A DNA stretch of 64,000 bases from the NCBI RefSeq assembly GCF_028748065.1, contig NZ_CP118166.1:883501-947500 (forward strand), written 5' to 3'. The position numbers and the translations under genes are program-made. The notes beneath the pieces were generated by a model that was not told the origin of the DNA, ran no database searches, and saw nothing but the letters and a program-made list of their open reading frames with translations. Shown one piece after another: positions 1 to 7,812 of this stretch. Position 1 is the first letter of the stretch; each line of letters starts with the position of its first letter. The DNA comes from Hyphococcus flavus (GTDB lineage Bacteria; Pseudomonadota; Alphaproteobacteria; Caulobacterales; Parvularculaceae).

Positions 1-157
1 CAGCGCGCTTCTAGGCGGGGTTACATTGGCCATGGCGGACATCTGTATACGCCTGCTGCCGTTTGATCAGGAATTGAAGCTGGGCGTGGCGGCGGCTCTG
101 ATTGGCGCGCCAGGATTTGTCTGGGTCGCGGCGACCACCAAGCGGGTCACCTCATGA
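1..157 (+). CDS. ABC transporter permease, FecCD/BtuC family (3' end only)
   Basis: Only the last 51 codons are in the window; reading begins at base 2 and ends with TGA at 155-157. The residues end in a pattern typical of FecCD/BtuC permeases: a G-G-V-T-L-A-M-A-D helix, a short cytoplasmic stretch, then a terminal hydrophobic helix with G-A-P-G-F. These permeases form the membrane channel for iron-siderophore, haem or vitamin B12 import. The stop overlaps the ATG of the next gene (ATGA), so the two are translationally coupled. The substrate is not determined by these residues, but the cobalamin adenosyltransferase gene next door makes B12 a reasonable guess. Confidence 0.8.
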   Translation, partial: SALLGGVTLAMADICIRLLPFDQELKLGVAAALIGAPGFVWVAATTKRVTS

Positions 158-936
158 GTGTGCAACTCATTGCCTGCGATGTGTCTGTCACGCTCGGAAA
201 GCGGAAGGTCCTCAACGCTGTTTCGTTCGAAGCGTCGAAAGGCGAGTTCCTCGGCCTCATCGGTCCCAACGGCGCTGGAAAATCTACTCTACTGAAAACA
301 CTTGCGGGGCTGCTTTGCCCGGATAGCGGCGCCATTCGTTTTTCCAGGCACAACATCACTGATATGTCGCCTCAAGAACGCGCTCGGAAAATCGCTTATT
401 TGCCGCAGGCGCGATCCGTATACTGGTCGGTGACAGCACGCGATATCGTTGCCCTCGGACGGTTTGCCTATGGCGCGCCGCTTACCGAAAACCCTCATGA
501 CACGGCGGCGATTGAGCGCGGATTGAAAGACGCGGGCGCAGACCATCTCGCGAAAAGGCCCGCGGCGGAACTCTCCGGCGGCGAGCTAGCCCGCGTCCAT
601 CTTGCCCGCGCGCTCGCGGGCGAGACCCCATTGCTGCTTGCAGACGAGCCCATCGCTGCACTCGACCCGGCGCATCAAATGGCCGTCATGACGCTCCTTA
701 AAACGAAAAGCAGCGAAGGCGGATTAGTGATCGCCGCCCTCCACGACTTATCCCTCGCTGCGCGTTACTGCTCACGGCTGATTGTCCTGAAAGAGGGTTC
801 AATAGCGTCCGATGGCGCGCCGGGCGACGTGCTCCGGCCTTCGCTCCTCAAAAGCGCCTTCAGCGTTGACGGAACAATTGTCGAGCGAGCTGGTCACATC
901 GACTTAACTTTGCAGCCAATTGATCATTCCGTCTGA
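154..936 (+). CDS. ABC transporter ATP-binding protein, BtuD/FecE/HmuV type
   Basis: A 260-residue cytoplasmic ATPase that would energise import through the permease just upstream. Walker A (GPNGAGKST) is at residues 37-45, the ABC signature LSGGE at 140-144, and Walker B (LLLADEP) at about 160-166, followed by the D-loop and a switch His in ALHDLS. Length and motif order fit the iron/B12 importer ATPases. The ATG overlaps the permease stop by 4 bases. The 3' end overlaps the convergent adenosyltransferase gene by 13 bases. Substrate is inferred: cobalamin is favoured by the neighbour, but haem or siderophore cannot be excluded. Confidence 0.9.
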   Translation: MSVQLIACDVSVTLGKRKVLNAVSFEASKGEFLGLIGPNGAGKSTLLKTLAGLLCPDSGAIRFSRHNITDMSPQERARKIAYLPQARSVYWSVTARDIVALGRFAYGAPLTENPHDTAAIERGLKDAGADHLAKRPAAELSGGELARVHLARALAGETPLLLADEPIAALDPAHQMAVMTLLKTKSSEGGLVIAALHDLSLAARYCSRLIVLKEGSIASDGAPGDVLRPSLLKSAFSVDGTIVERAGHIDLTLQPIDHSV

Positions 937-1490
937 GAAGCCAGGGAATTTTCTTTGCGCCAGTAAATTTCCGCGACGCCGGACTGCTTTGCTTCAACGC
1001 GCGCAATAATAAAAAGCACATCCGACAGCCGATTAAGGTATTGAAGCGCATATTCGGCATCCGGAACATCGTTATGAAACGCCGCCATGGCCCGCTCAAC
1101 GCGACGGCAAACTGTGCGCGCCACATGGCAAAATGACAGCGCCGGCGATCCGCCTGGTAATATGAACTCTTTCAATGGCGGCAATCCGGCATTTAATTCA
1201 TCAGCAATCTCATCAAGCCTGGCCACATGCTTTTCCGACAACACTTTGGTTCCCGGAAAAGACAGCGCGCCGCCAAGATCGAAAAGATCATGCTGAATGC
1301 CCCGCAGAATAATCGCCAGCGATCCTGTTTTCAGGTGGCTGGCGACAACCCCGATCGAACTGTTGAGCTCATCAACATCGCCTAGCAGGCCGATACGCGG
1401 GTCATTTTTTTCAACACGCGCGCCATCGCCAAGAGAGGTTTGTCCCTTGTCGCCGCCACGTGTGACGATTTTCGTAAGGCGGTTCGACAT
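924..1490 (-). CDS. Cob(I)yrinic acid a,c-diamide adenosyltransferase, PduO type
   Basis: A 188-residue enzyme that transfers the 5'-deoxyadenosyl group of ATP to cob(I)alamin, giving adenosylcobalamin. The N-terminal TRGGDKGQTSLGDG motif is the PduO-type ATP-binding signature. VDELNSSIG and the C-terminal LNRLSDVLFIIAR are the other two conserved blocks of the family. It sits tail to tail with a BtuD-like ATPase, so uptake and activation of the cofactor may be encoded side by side. The 88 bases upstream show no cobalamin riboswitch that I can recognise. Confidence 0.93.
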   Translation of the reverse strand: MSNRLTKIVTRGGDKGQTSLGDGARVEKNDPRIGLLGDVDELNSSIGVVASHLKTGSLAIILRGIQHDLFDLGGALSFPGTKVLSEKHVARLDEIADELNAGLPPLKEFILPGGSPALSFCHVARTVCRRVERAMAAFHNDVPDAEYALQYLNRLSDVLFIIARVEAKQSGVAEIYWRKENSLASQTE

Positions 1491-1523
1491 AGATTAATCC
1501 ATATGCATGGATAGACGTTTACA

Positions 1524-1561
1524 GAAAAACGCCCGGCAGGAGAACCTGCCGGGCGGTTTTT
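1524..1561 (-). terminator. Rho-independent terminator (bidirectional shape)
   Basis: Arms 1530-1540 and 1545-1555 form an 11-bp GC-rich stem (CGCCCGGCAGG) with an AGAA loop. It is flanked by A-rich sequence on one side and T-rich sequence on the other, so it can act in both directions. It begins 18 bases past the stop of the minus-strand peptide transporter gene, which it most likely terminates, and insulates that gene from the adenosyltransferase gene. Confidence 0.85.
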
Positions 1562-1578
1562 AAAGGTCTTCTCAAGCC

Positions 1579-3192
1579 TTACTTTCGGGCAGGCTTCGGA
1601 CCGGGCCCTTGCGGTTCACCGATCTCCTTCTCGCCAGCTAGTGGATGATCGTCATCTGTCAGTGTCTTCAAATGCATGAGGTAATTGATCAATGGTGATA
1701 CGATGATCAACCCGATACCGACCCAAACAGCCATCCAGCCCACATTGGAGTAGACATCCAATACCAGACTTTCCCCGTTCGGCCCTTCGGCAGCAGTTGC
1801 TTGCGCAATGAGACCAGCCACGAAGTTCCCCGCGCCAGAAGCAAGAAACCAGGCGCCCATGATCAGGCCAACCATTCGCGCGGTAGAAAGCCGTGTCATG
1901 GCCGACAAGCCAACTGGCGATAAACAAAGTTCACCCGTCGTGTGCAACAGGTAAATAAGAAAGATGAAAACAACAGGCGTAAGTCCTTGGCCAGTTGAGG
2001 CGCCCCAGACCAGCACAAGAAAACCCAGACCCAACTGGATAACGCCTAATCCGAATTTTTGCGGCGCCGACGGCTCCATGCCGCGCTTTCCGAGGAAGCT
2101 CCAGATAAAAGCAAAAACCGGCCCAAGAAAGACGATATACATAGCATTCAATGACTGGAACACAGATGCAGGCACTTCTTGACCGAGCAATGTGCGATCC
2201 ACCTGTTCGTCAGCGTAGACGTTAAGTGAACTGCCCGCTTGCTCAAACAGCGCCCAGAACAGGACCTGAACCGTAATCAAGAACAAGGCTGCAAATATCC
2301 TGTCACGCGCATGCGGTTCCAGGGTCATCACACTCCTGCCCAGAATATAGAGATAGGTTACGCCCATGGAGATATAGAGCAGCGTGCCCACCGTGCCTTG
2401 ATCACGAACGACCCACCACACAAAGGCCAACATGCCGAGCGTAGCAATGTAAATGAGCCATTCCGTAGTCAAACCCAGAAACTGTTTCTTTTTAAGCAGC
2501 GCCAGATCAGGCGTTTCGCCGGCGCCGTTCAACAAACCACGCCCCATAGCGAAAACAATCAAGCCAACAAGCATCCCGATGCCGGCAAGACCGAAACCGT
2601 ACTGCCAACCAAAGGTTTCTCCGAGATAACCGGCATACAAGGCGCCAAAAAACGAACCGGCGTTAATGCCCACATAAAAGAAAGTGAAGCCGCTATCACG
2701 CCGGACATCTGTTTTAGCGTAGAGCTGGCCGACGATCGCCGAAATATTACCTTTCAAGAAACCCACGCCCATGATGATAAGCGCAAGCGACAGGTAAAAT
2801 ATGTTGAGGATGAAGGGATCAGGATCTTCTCCGGCGACAACCGGCTCCCCTTCGATGGCCATGCCCATGTGACCAAGCACAAGCAAAACAGCGCCGATCA
2901 TTACTGCCCGCTGATGCCCTAGATAACGGTCAGCCAAAACACCGCCTATGACCGGCGTAATGAAAACGAGCGTCGTGTATGCGCCATACAATCCGTAGGC
3001 AGCGCTCTGTTCAAAAAGGAAGTGTTTCGTAAGATAAAAAACAAGAAGCGCACGCATGCCATAATAGGAAAAGCGCTCCCACATCTCTGCGAAGAAGAGA
3101 ATGTACAAGCCTTTTGGCTGCGTGCGCATTTGATAGAGCGCGCTCAGCAAACCTACGGCGCCAATAGCCGTAAAAATCAAAATCACATTCAT
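1579..3192 (-). CDS. POT/PTR2 family proton-dependent oligopeptide transporter
   Basis: A 537-residue inner-membrane protein of the POT family, which imports di- and tripeptides with protons. The N-terminal region has the family signature around FAEMWERFSYYGMRALLVFYL, and GGVLADRYLG follows in the next helices. FFYVGINAGSF in the middle matches the second PTR2 signature. About 14 hydrophobic segments can be counted. The C-terminus is a short charged, proline-rich tail. The gene stands alone with its own terminator. The 234 bases upstream (3193-3426) hold no convincing gene. Confidence 0.92.
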   Translation of the reverse strand: MNVILIFTAIGAVGLLSALYQMRTQPKGLYILFFAEMWERFSYYGMRALLVFYLTKHFLFEQSAAYGLYGAYTTLVFITPVIGGVLADRYLGHQRAVMIGAVLLVLGHMGMAIEGEPVVAGEDPDPFILNIFYLSLALIIMGVGFLKGNISAIVGQLYAKTDVRRDSGFTFFYVGINAGSFFGALYAGYLGETFGWQYGFGLAGIGMLVGLIVFAMGRGLLNGAGETPDLALLKKKQFLGLTTEWLIYIATLGMLAFVWWVVRDQGTVGTLLYISMGVTYLYILGRSVMTLEPHARDRIFAALFLITVQVLFWALFEQAGSSLNVYADEQVDRTLLGQEVPASVFQSLNAMYIVFLGPVFAFIWSFLGKRGMEPSAPQKFGLGVIQLGLGFLVLVWGASTGQGLTPVVFIFLIYLLHTTGELCLSPVGLSAMTRLSTARMVGLIMGAWFLASGAGNFVAGLIAQATAAEGPNGESLVLDVYSNVGWMAVWVGIGLIIVSPLINYLMHLKTLTDDDHPLAGEKEIGEPQGPGPKPARK

Positions 3193-3426
3193 GGAAGTTA
3201 GACCCTTTTACTTCTTTGCGGTTGCATCAGCCGGTCAGCTTGCAACATCGCCCCTCTGCCAGAGCCACCCCTGCCCTGCATCGAATTAAAGCGCACTCTA
3301 AGCCGAAAAGGCACGCAAAATCCAGCCGTTAGCAGTAACTCGCTGTTTTCTAGCGAAAAGGGTCCGCAAAACCTAAGGGGGTCATGAAATTGCCCACATG
3401 CGTTCCCGTTTCGTGCCTTAGGTTTG

Positions 3427-3678
3427 CTAGCCCCTTCGTCCCAGCAACGATCTTGCAAGACCGATGACCGATATTGTCAGCCAAAAAATCTCGATTACGA
3501 AAGACGCTGCATTAAACGTATGCATCAGCGAAAAGAGAATCAGTAACGCGCCAATCCCATTGAGGGCGGGATATAAGGGCTGATTTACATTCATCCGGCC
3601 GATTTGTGAGAGGAAGTAAGTGCCGACGATAAATGCAACGCCTGCGAAGCCGACAAAATCAGGAATGGTTAGAGTCAT
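3427..3678 (-). CDS. Small CBU_0592-like integral membrane protein
   Basis: An 83-residue protein with three hydrophobic helices: residues about 7-26, 37-55 and 58-76. The pattern G-x-x-x-Y-F-L-S-Q, then N-G-I-G-A-L-L-I-L-F-S, then E-I-F-W-L-T-I-S-V-I-G resembles the CBU_0592-like family found in many proteobacteria. No function is established for it. It lies between the transporter and an ExoD-like gene, all on the minus strand, with gaps too large to argue strongly for one operon. Confidence 0.75.
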   Translation of the reverse strand: MTLTIPDFVGFAGVAFIVGTYFLSQIGRMNVNQPLYPALNGIGALLILFSLMHTFNAASFVIEIFWLTISVIGLARSLLGRRG

Positions 3679-3717
3679 AACTCTCCGTTGCGATAAATTT
3701 TAATATCGCGCTTGCTG

Positions 3718-4314
3718 CTAGAAGGCGCTCACGCCGAGTAGAGCAACGCCAAAACAGGCCAACAGCGCCATGATCATCACAAGCCCGTCGCGCGCAGTGA
3801 TGGCGACACCAAACAATACAATGCTCCATGCCGGAGCGGCGACAATAAAGGGAATGACGTCAAACGGAATCATAAGCAAGCCAAGCACCGCCACAAAAAA
3901 TGCTGCGGCGCGGCGCATCGGTTCAATCATTACCCAAGTCAACCGCTCAGTAATCAACCGATCAATGAAAACCAAACTTGGCTCAACTTTTTTGCGTGTG
4001 TAACGCAGATCTTCTTCCTTGATCGATTTCTCAAGCAGAAGTTTTGGAAGCCAGGGATGCGCCAAACCCAATAACATTTGCAAAGCGATGCCGGCGATTA
4101 TGATGCCGACGACAGCCGCCGCGCCGGGAATTACTGCAAGCGGCGTACCACCAATAAACCCAAAGAAAATAAAAAGCGGTCCATAGCTTCTATCGCCCCA
4201 AGCCTTTAAGAGTACGCCAAGATTCAATGCGCCATTTTCAGAATTCTCAATTGCTTCATCGAGAATTTTTTCGAGCGGCGCCCCGCCAGCCGATTGAGCT
4301 TTCTCAGATGGCAA
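3718..4314 (-). CDS. ExoD-family exopolysaccharide synthesis protein
   Basis: A 198-residue membrane protein of the ExoD family. The N-terminal 40 residues are soluble and acidic. A hydrophobic block then contains GFIGGTPLAVIPGAA and GIIIAGIALQMLLG, followed by a charged loop (residues 90-130) and two or three further helices. ExoD was first linked to exopolysaccharide production and alkali tolerance in rhizobia; its biochemical role is unclear. Length is close to the family norm. Confidence 0.8.
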   Translation of the reverse strand: MPSEKAQSAGGAPLEKILDEAIENSENGALNLGVLLKAWGDRSYGPLFIFFGFIGGTPLAVIPGAAAVVGIIIAGIALQMLLGLAHPWLPKLLLEKSIKEEDLRYTRKKVEPSLVFIDRLITERLTWVMIEPMRRAAAFFVAVLGLLMIPFDVIPFIVAAPAWSIVLFGVAITARDGLVMIMALLACFGVALLGVSAF

Positions 4315-4346
4315 GGTTCTTTCTCCCGTCGCTCTCTACATACCAA

Positions 4347-4814
4347 TTAAGCACCAGGAGCATCAGCACGCCAACCGCACTTCCCAATGACGCGATACGT
4401 TGCGCCCAAACGTTGATAAAATGCGATGGCTTTTTTGTTATCTGTCCGAACTGTCCAGTTAACATAAGCGCCAGTCTTTTTCGCTTCATCAAAGACAGCG
4501 CTCATTAAGCGCTCGCCAAAGCCGAGCCCCCGGCATTCAGGTCTTACGTAAATATCGTCCAGTGTGATGCGCGGAGAACCGGTCCAGACATGAAAGTCAT
4601 GGGTGTAAGTGGCGTATCCAGCGGTCTTATCGCCAGAAAGAGCAAAAAACCCACTCCATGATGGGGCATCGCGGAAGCCGGTCTGGCGCAAGACGGCAGG
4701 AGTGACAGTTAGGTGCGCTTGCTCACCTTCGTTTTCTGCGAGCGCAGTCATTTGGGTGAATAATTCGTCTACATCGCTTTCTTCAATCCGGCGTATGTAG
4801 ATGTCAGTATCCAT
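4347..4814 (-). CDS. GNAT family N-acetyltransferase
   Basis: A 155-residue single-domain acetyltransferase. The acetyl-CoA binding motif A is visible as R-P-E-C-R-G-L-G-F-G-E-R-L (residues about 92-104), preceded by the beta-strand I-T-L-D-D-I-Y-V. Motif B follows with N-K-K-A-I-A-F-Y-Q-R-L-G-A. The overall pattern resembles diamine or small-molecule GNATs, but the acceptor cannot be read from sequence. It lies 20 bases past the end of lpdA on the same strand, so it may be read through from the 2-oxoglutarate dehydrogenase cluster. Confidence 0.88.
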   Translation of the reverse strand: MDTDIYIRRIEESDVDELFTQMTALAENEGEQAHLTVTPAVLRQTGFRDAPSWSGFFALSGDKTAGYATYTHDFHVWTGSPRITLDDIYVRPECRGLGFGERLMSAVFDEAKKTGAYVNWTVRTDNKKAIAFYQRLGATYRVIGKCGWRADAPGA

Positions 4815-4834
4815 GATGAAGCGAGCGCGTTCCT

Positions 4835-6247
4835 TTACGCCTGCATCGTCCAGCCCTCAACGCCCATGGCCGCCTGACGGACAGCTTCGGAGCGTGTCGG
4901 ATGCGCATGGCACGTGCGCGCAATATCTTCAGATGCACCGCCAAATTCCATAACGCTGACGGCTTCAGCGATCAGTTCGCCCGCCTCAACACCGACGATA
5001 TGAACGCCGAGCACGCGGTCGGTTTTCGCGTCTGCCAGCACTTTTACGAAACCATCCGTCTCGTGATTGGTTTTAGCGCGCGAGTTGGCGGCGAACGGAA
5101 ATTTGCCAACTTTGTACTCAACGCCTTCGTCCTTTAGCTGCTCTTCTGATTTTCCAACGGCGGCGACTTCTGGATAGGTGTAAACGACGCTTGGCACCGT
5201 ATCGTAATTTACATGGCCTGCCTTGCCCGCGATTAACTCGATGCAGGCGACGCCGTCATCTTCCGCCTTGTGGGCGAGCATCGGCCCCGTAATGCAATCG
5301 CCGATGGCCCAAACGCCAGGCACGCTGGTTTTGAAATGGTCCGTTTCTATAAACCCGCGCTTGTCGCTCTTGACTCCGATCGTTTCAAGCCCAAGCCCAA
5401 CCGTATGTGGACGGCGCCCGATGGCGACCAGAACCGCGTTGCAGTCGATAACGGACTCATCACCATCAGCGGCGGGTTCAACCGTCAAATGCACGCCGCG
5501 TTCAGATGTTTTGGCGCCTGTAACTTTGGACGATAATTTGAAATCAACGCCCTGCTTTTTCAGAATACGCTGAAACTGTTTTGAAACCTCGCCATCCATA
5601 GTCGGCAGGATGCGGTCGAGAAACTCAACCACCGTCACTTTCGAACCGAGCCGCCGCCACACAGACCCAAGCTCCAGCCCGATGACGCCGCCGCCAATCA
5701 CCACCAGATGATCCGGTACATTAGCAAAATCCAGCGCACCAGTAGACGAAACGATTTGCTTTTCATCAATCTCAACTCCAGGCAGAGGCGTCACCTCAGA
5801 GCCCGTGGCGATCACGATGTTTTTTGTGTTGAGTTCCTGTTCCCTATCACCATCGGAACCGGAAACCAGAACACGATTGGGCGCGAGGATTTCACCCGTC
5901 CCCAGAAACACATCGACCTTGTTCTTTTTCATCAGGAATTCGACGCCTTTGGTAAGGCCTTCGACGGCGTCGTCTTTTTGTTTCTGCATCTGCTGCAGAT
6001 CGAGTTTTAATCCGCCAGTGTTTATGCCGATCCCTTCGAAATCTTTCTCCGCGATCTCATATAGCTGCGAAGCATGAAGAAGCGCCTTTGACGGGATGCA
6101 ACCGACATTGAGGCACGTGCCGCCGAGCTTTTTCGTGTCGCGCTTTTCAATGATCGCCGTTTTAAGCCCAAGCTGCCCAGCTCTGATTGCCGCATTATAG
6201 CCGCCGGGGCCTGCGCCGATGATCACGACGTCATATTGATCGCTCAT
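4835..6247 (-). CDS. lpdA: Dihydrolipoyl dehydrogenase (E3)
   Basis: A 470-residue FAD-dependent disulfide oxidoreductase that reoxidises the lipoyl arms of the 2-oxoglutarate dehydrogenase complex with NAD+. FAD-binding GAGPGGYNAA is at residues 11-20. The redox-active cysteine pair is in GGTCLNVGC (Cys45 and Cys50). The NAD-binding VIGGGVIGLELG lies near residue 185, and the C-terminal HAHPTRSE gives the His-Glu catalytic pair. It follows sucB by 47 bases on the minus strand, so E1, E2 and E3 are encoded together. Confidence 0.97.
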   Translation of the reverse strand: MSDQYDVVIIGAGPGGYNAAIRAGQLGLKTAIIEKRDTKKLGGTCLNVGCIPSKALLHASQLYEIAEKDFEGIGINTGGLKLDLQQMQKQKDDAVEGLTKGVEFLMKKNKVDVFLGTGEILAPNRVLVSGSDGDREQELNTKNIVIATGSEVTPLPGVEIDEKQIVSSTGALDFANVPDHLVVIGGGVIGLELGSVWRRLGSKVTVVEFLDRILPTMDGEVSKQFQRILKKQGVDFKLSSKVTGAKTSERGVHLTVEPAADGDESVIDCNAVLVAIGRRPHTVGLGLETIGVKSDKRGFIETDHFKTSVPGVWAIGDCITGPMLAHKAEDDGVACIELIAGKAGHVNYDTVPSVVYTYPEVAAVGKSEEQLKDEGVEYKVGKFPFAANSRAKTNHETDGFVKVLADAKTDRVLGVHIVGVEAGELIAEAVSVMEFGGASEDIARTCHAHPTRSEAVRQAAMGVEGWTMQA

Positions 6248-6294
6248 TATCTATCCTTATTCCGTTCGAATGGCGGCGAAGCCATTAACACGAA

Positions 6295-7788
6295 CTAGAG
6301 GTCCAGCAACAGCCGCTGCGGGTCTTCGAGATTTTCTTTAAGGCGCACGAGGAATGTCACGGCGCCTTTGCCGTCCACAATCCGGTGATCATAGGAAAGC
6401 GCCAGATACATCATCGGTCGGATGACAACTTCGCCATTACGGGCGATTGGGCGTTGTTCTATCCGGTGCATGCCAAGAATGCCTGACTGCGGCTGATTAA
6501 GGATCGGCGTCGATAATAGCGAGCCGTAGACACCGCCATTGGTGATGGTGAAGGTGCCGCCCTGCATCTCTTCGAGTTTCAGATCGCCGGAGCGCGCCCG
6601 CCGGCCGAAATCTGCGATTTCAAGCTCAATCTCCGCCATTGATTTCAAATCAGCATCGCGCACCACGGGCACGACCAGACCTTTGTCCGTGCCAACGGCT
6701 ATACCAACATCATAATGGTCTTTGTAAATGATATCGGTTCCGTCGATTTCGGCGTTAACGTCAGGCACTTCTTTCAAAGCATGAACGCAGGCCTTGGCGA
6801 AAAACGACATGAAGCCCAGCTTGATGCCATGCTTCTTTTCAAAAAGATCCTTGTACGACGCGCGAAGCTCCATAACAGCGGTCATATCGACGTCGTTGAA
6901 CGTCGTGAGCATTGCCGCCGTGTCCTGCGCCTCTTTTAATCGGCGCGCGATGGTCTGGCGCAGCCTCGACATCTTCACGCGTTCTTCGCGCTGACCGAGG
7001 TCGCGCGTCGCAGAAGGAGTGGGTGCTTTCGCTTGAGACGGCTTCGTTTCGGCAGAAAGTGCGTCAGCTTTCGTCACGCGGCCGCCCTTGCCCGTACCCT
7101 GAATGGAAGACGCATCAAGACCGCGCTCAGCAACCACGCGACGCGGCGCCGGCGAGAGCGTATCCGATGATGCGGTTGAGGCTGGTTGCGCAGAAGGCGC
7201 CGCAGCGCCGTTTGATTTCGGCGCGGATGCGGACGGCGCTGCGCCCGCTTCGATTATGGCAATTAGCGCGCCGACTTCGACGGTTTCGCCTTCTTTCACT
7301 TTAATCTCTTTTAAAACACCCGCAGCCGGAGACGGCACGTCCATAGCGGCCTTGTCCGTTTCGAGGCTGACAATCGGCTCATCACGCTCGACTGCCTCAC
7401 CCTCTTTCTTTAGCCATTCACCGATGTCAGCTTCCGTGACGGACTCGCCAGACGCGGGAACGCGAACCTCGATTTCTTCGCCACCGCCTGATGACGCCGG
7501 AGCGGGTTCATTTTCTTCTTTCGGCGCAGGTTTCACAGCAGCAGCACTCGCTTCGGCATCGATAGCGCCGAGAAGCGCATTCACCTCAACCGTGTCGCCT
7601 TCTTGGGCGGAGATGCTTGCAAGCACGCCTGCCGCCGGCGCCGGCACTTCAACCGACACCTTGTCAGTTTCAAGTTCGACCAACGGCTCGTCTGCGTTCA
7701 CCGCATCGCCCTCATGCTTCATCCATCGGGCGATTGTGGCTTCGGTGACAGATTCGCCGAGCGTTGGAACGCGGATTTCAGTGGCCAT
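6295..7788 (-). CDS. sucB: 2-oxoglutarate dehydrogenase E2, dihydrolipoyl succinyltransferase, with two lipoyl domains
   Basis: A 497-residue E2 core enzyme that transfers the succinyl group from the lipoyl arm to CoA. There are two N-terminal lipoyl domains instead of the usual one: the lipoylated lysines are Lys43 ([11 protein letters not shown]) and Lys146 ([11 protein letters not shown]), joined by an Ala/Pro/Glu-rich linker. A peripheral-subunit-binding domain follows at about 212-245 ([12 protein letters not shown]). The catalytic domain ends with [12 protein letters not shown], which holds the active-site His and Asp. It lies 24 bases downstream of sucA. Confidence 0.96.
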   Translation of the reverse strand: MATEIRVPTLGESVTEATIARWMKHEGDAVNADEPLVELETDKVSVEVPAPAAGVLASISAQEGDTVEVNALLGAIDAEASAAAVKPAPKEENEPAPASSGGGEEIEVRVPASGESVTEADIGEWLKKEGEAVERDEPIVSLETDKAAMDVPSPAAGVLKEIKVKEGETVEVGALIAIIEAGAAPSASAPKSNGAAAPSAQPASTASSDTLSPAPRRVVAERGLDASSIQGTGKGGRVTKADALSAETKPSQAKAPTPSATRDLGQREERVKMSRLRQTIARRLKEAQDTAAMLTTFNDVDMTAVMELRASYKDLFEKKHGIKLGFMSFFAKACVHALKEVPDVNAEIDGTDIIYKDHYDVGIAVGTDKGLVVPVVRDADLKSMAEIELEIADFGRRARSGDLKLEEMQGGTFTITNGGVYGSLLSTPILNQPQSGILGMHRIEQRPIARNGEVVIRPMMYLALSYDHRIVDGKGAVTFLVRLKENLEDPQRLLLDL

Positions 7789-7812
7789 ACATCTCTTCCT
7801 CTCCGGCGAGCT

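Noticed and set aside
1491-1578. Cobalamin riboswitch before the adenosyltransferase gene
   Set aside because: The 88 bases are too short and contain only the terminator hairpin; no B12-box-like sequence was seen.
2239-2922. 227-codon plus-strand frame inside the peptide transporter gene
   Set aside because: Antisense to a clear POT transporter, with no family signature and composition unlike a real protein.
3198-3458. 86-codon minus-strand frame between the POT gene and the CBU_0592-like gene
   Set aside because: Overlaps the better-supported 3,427-3,678 gene, is rich in Arg, Cys and Gly, and has no ribosome-binding site.
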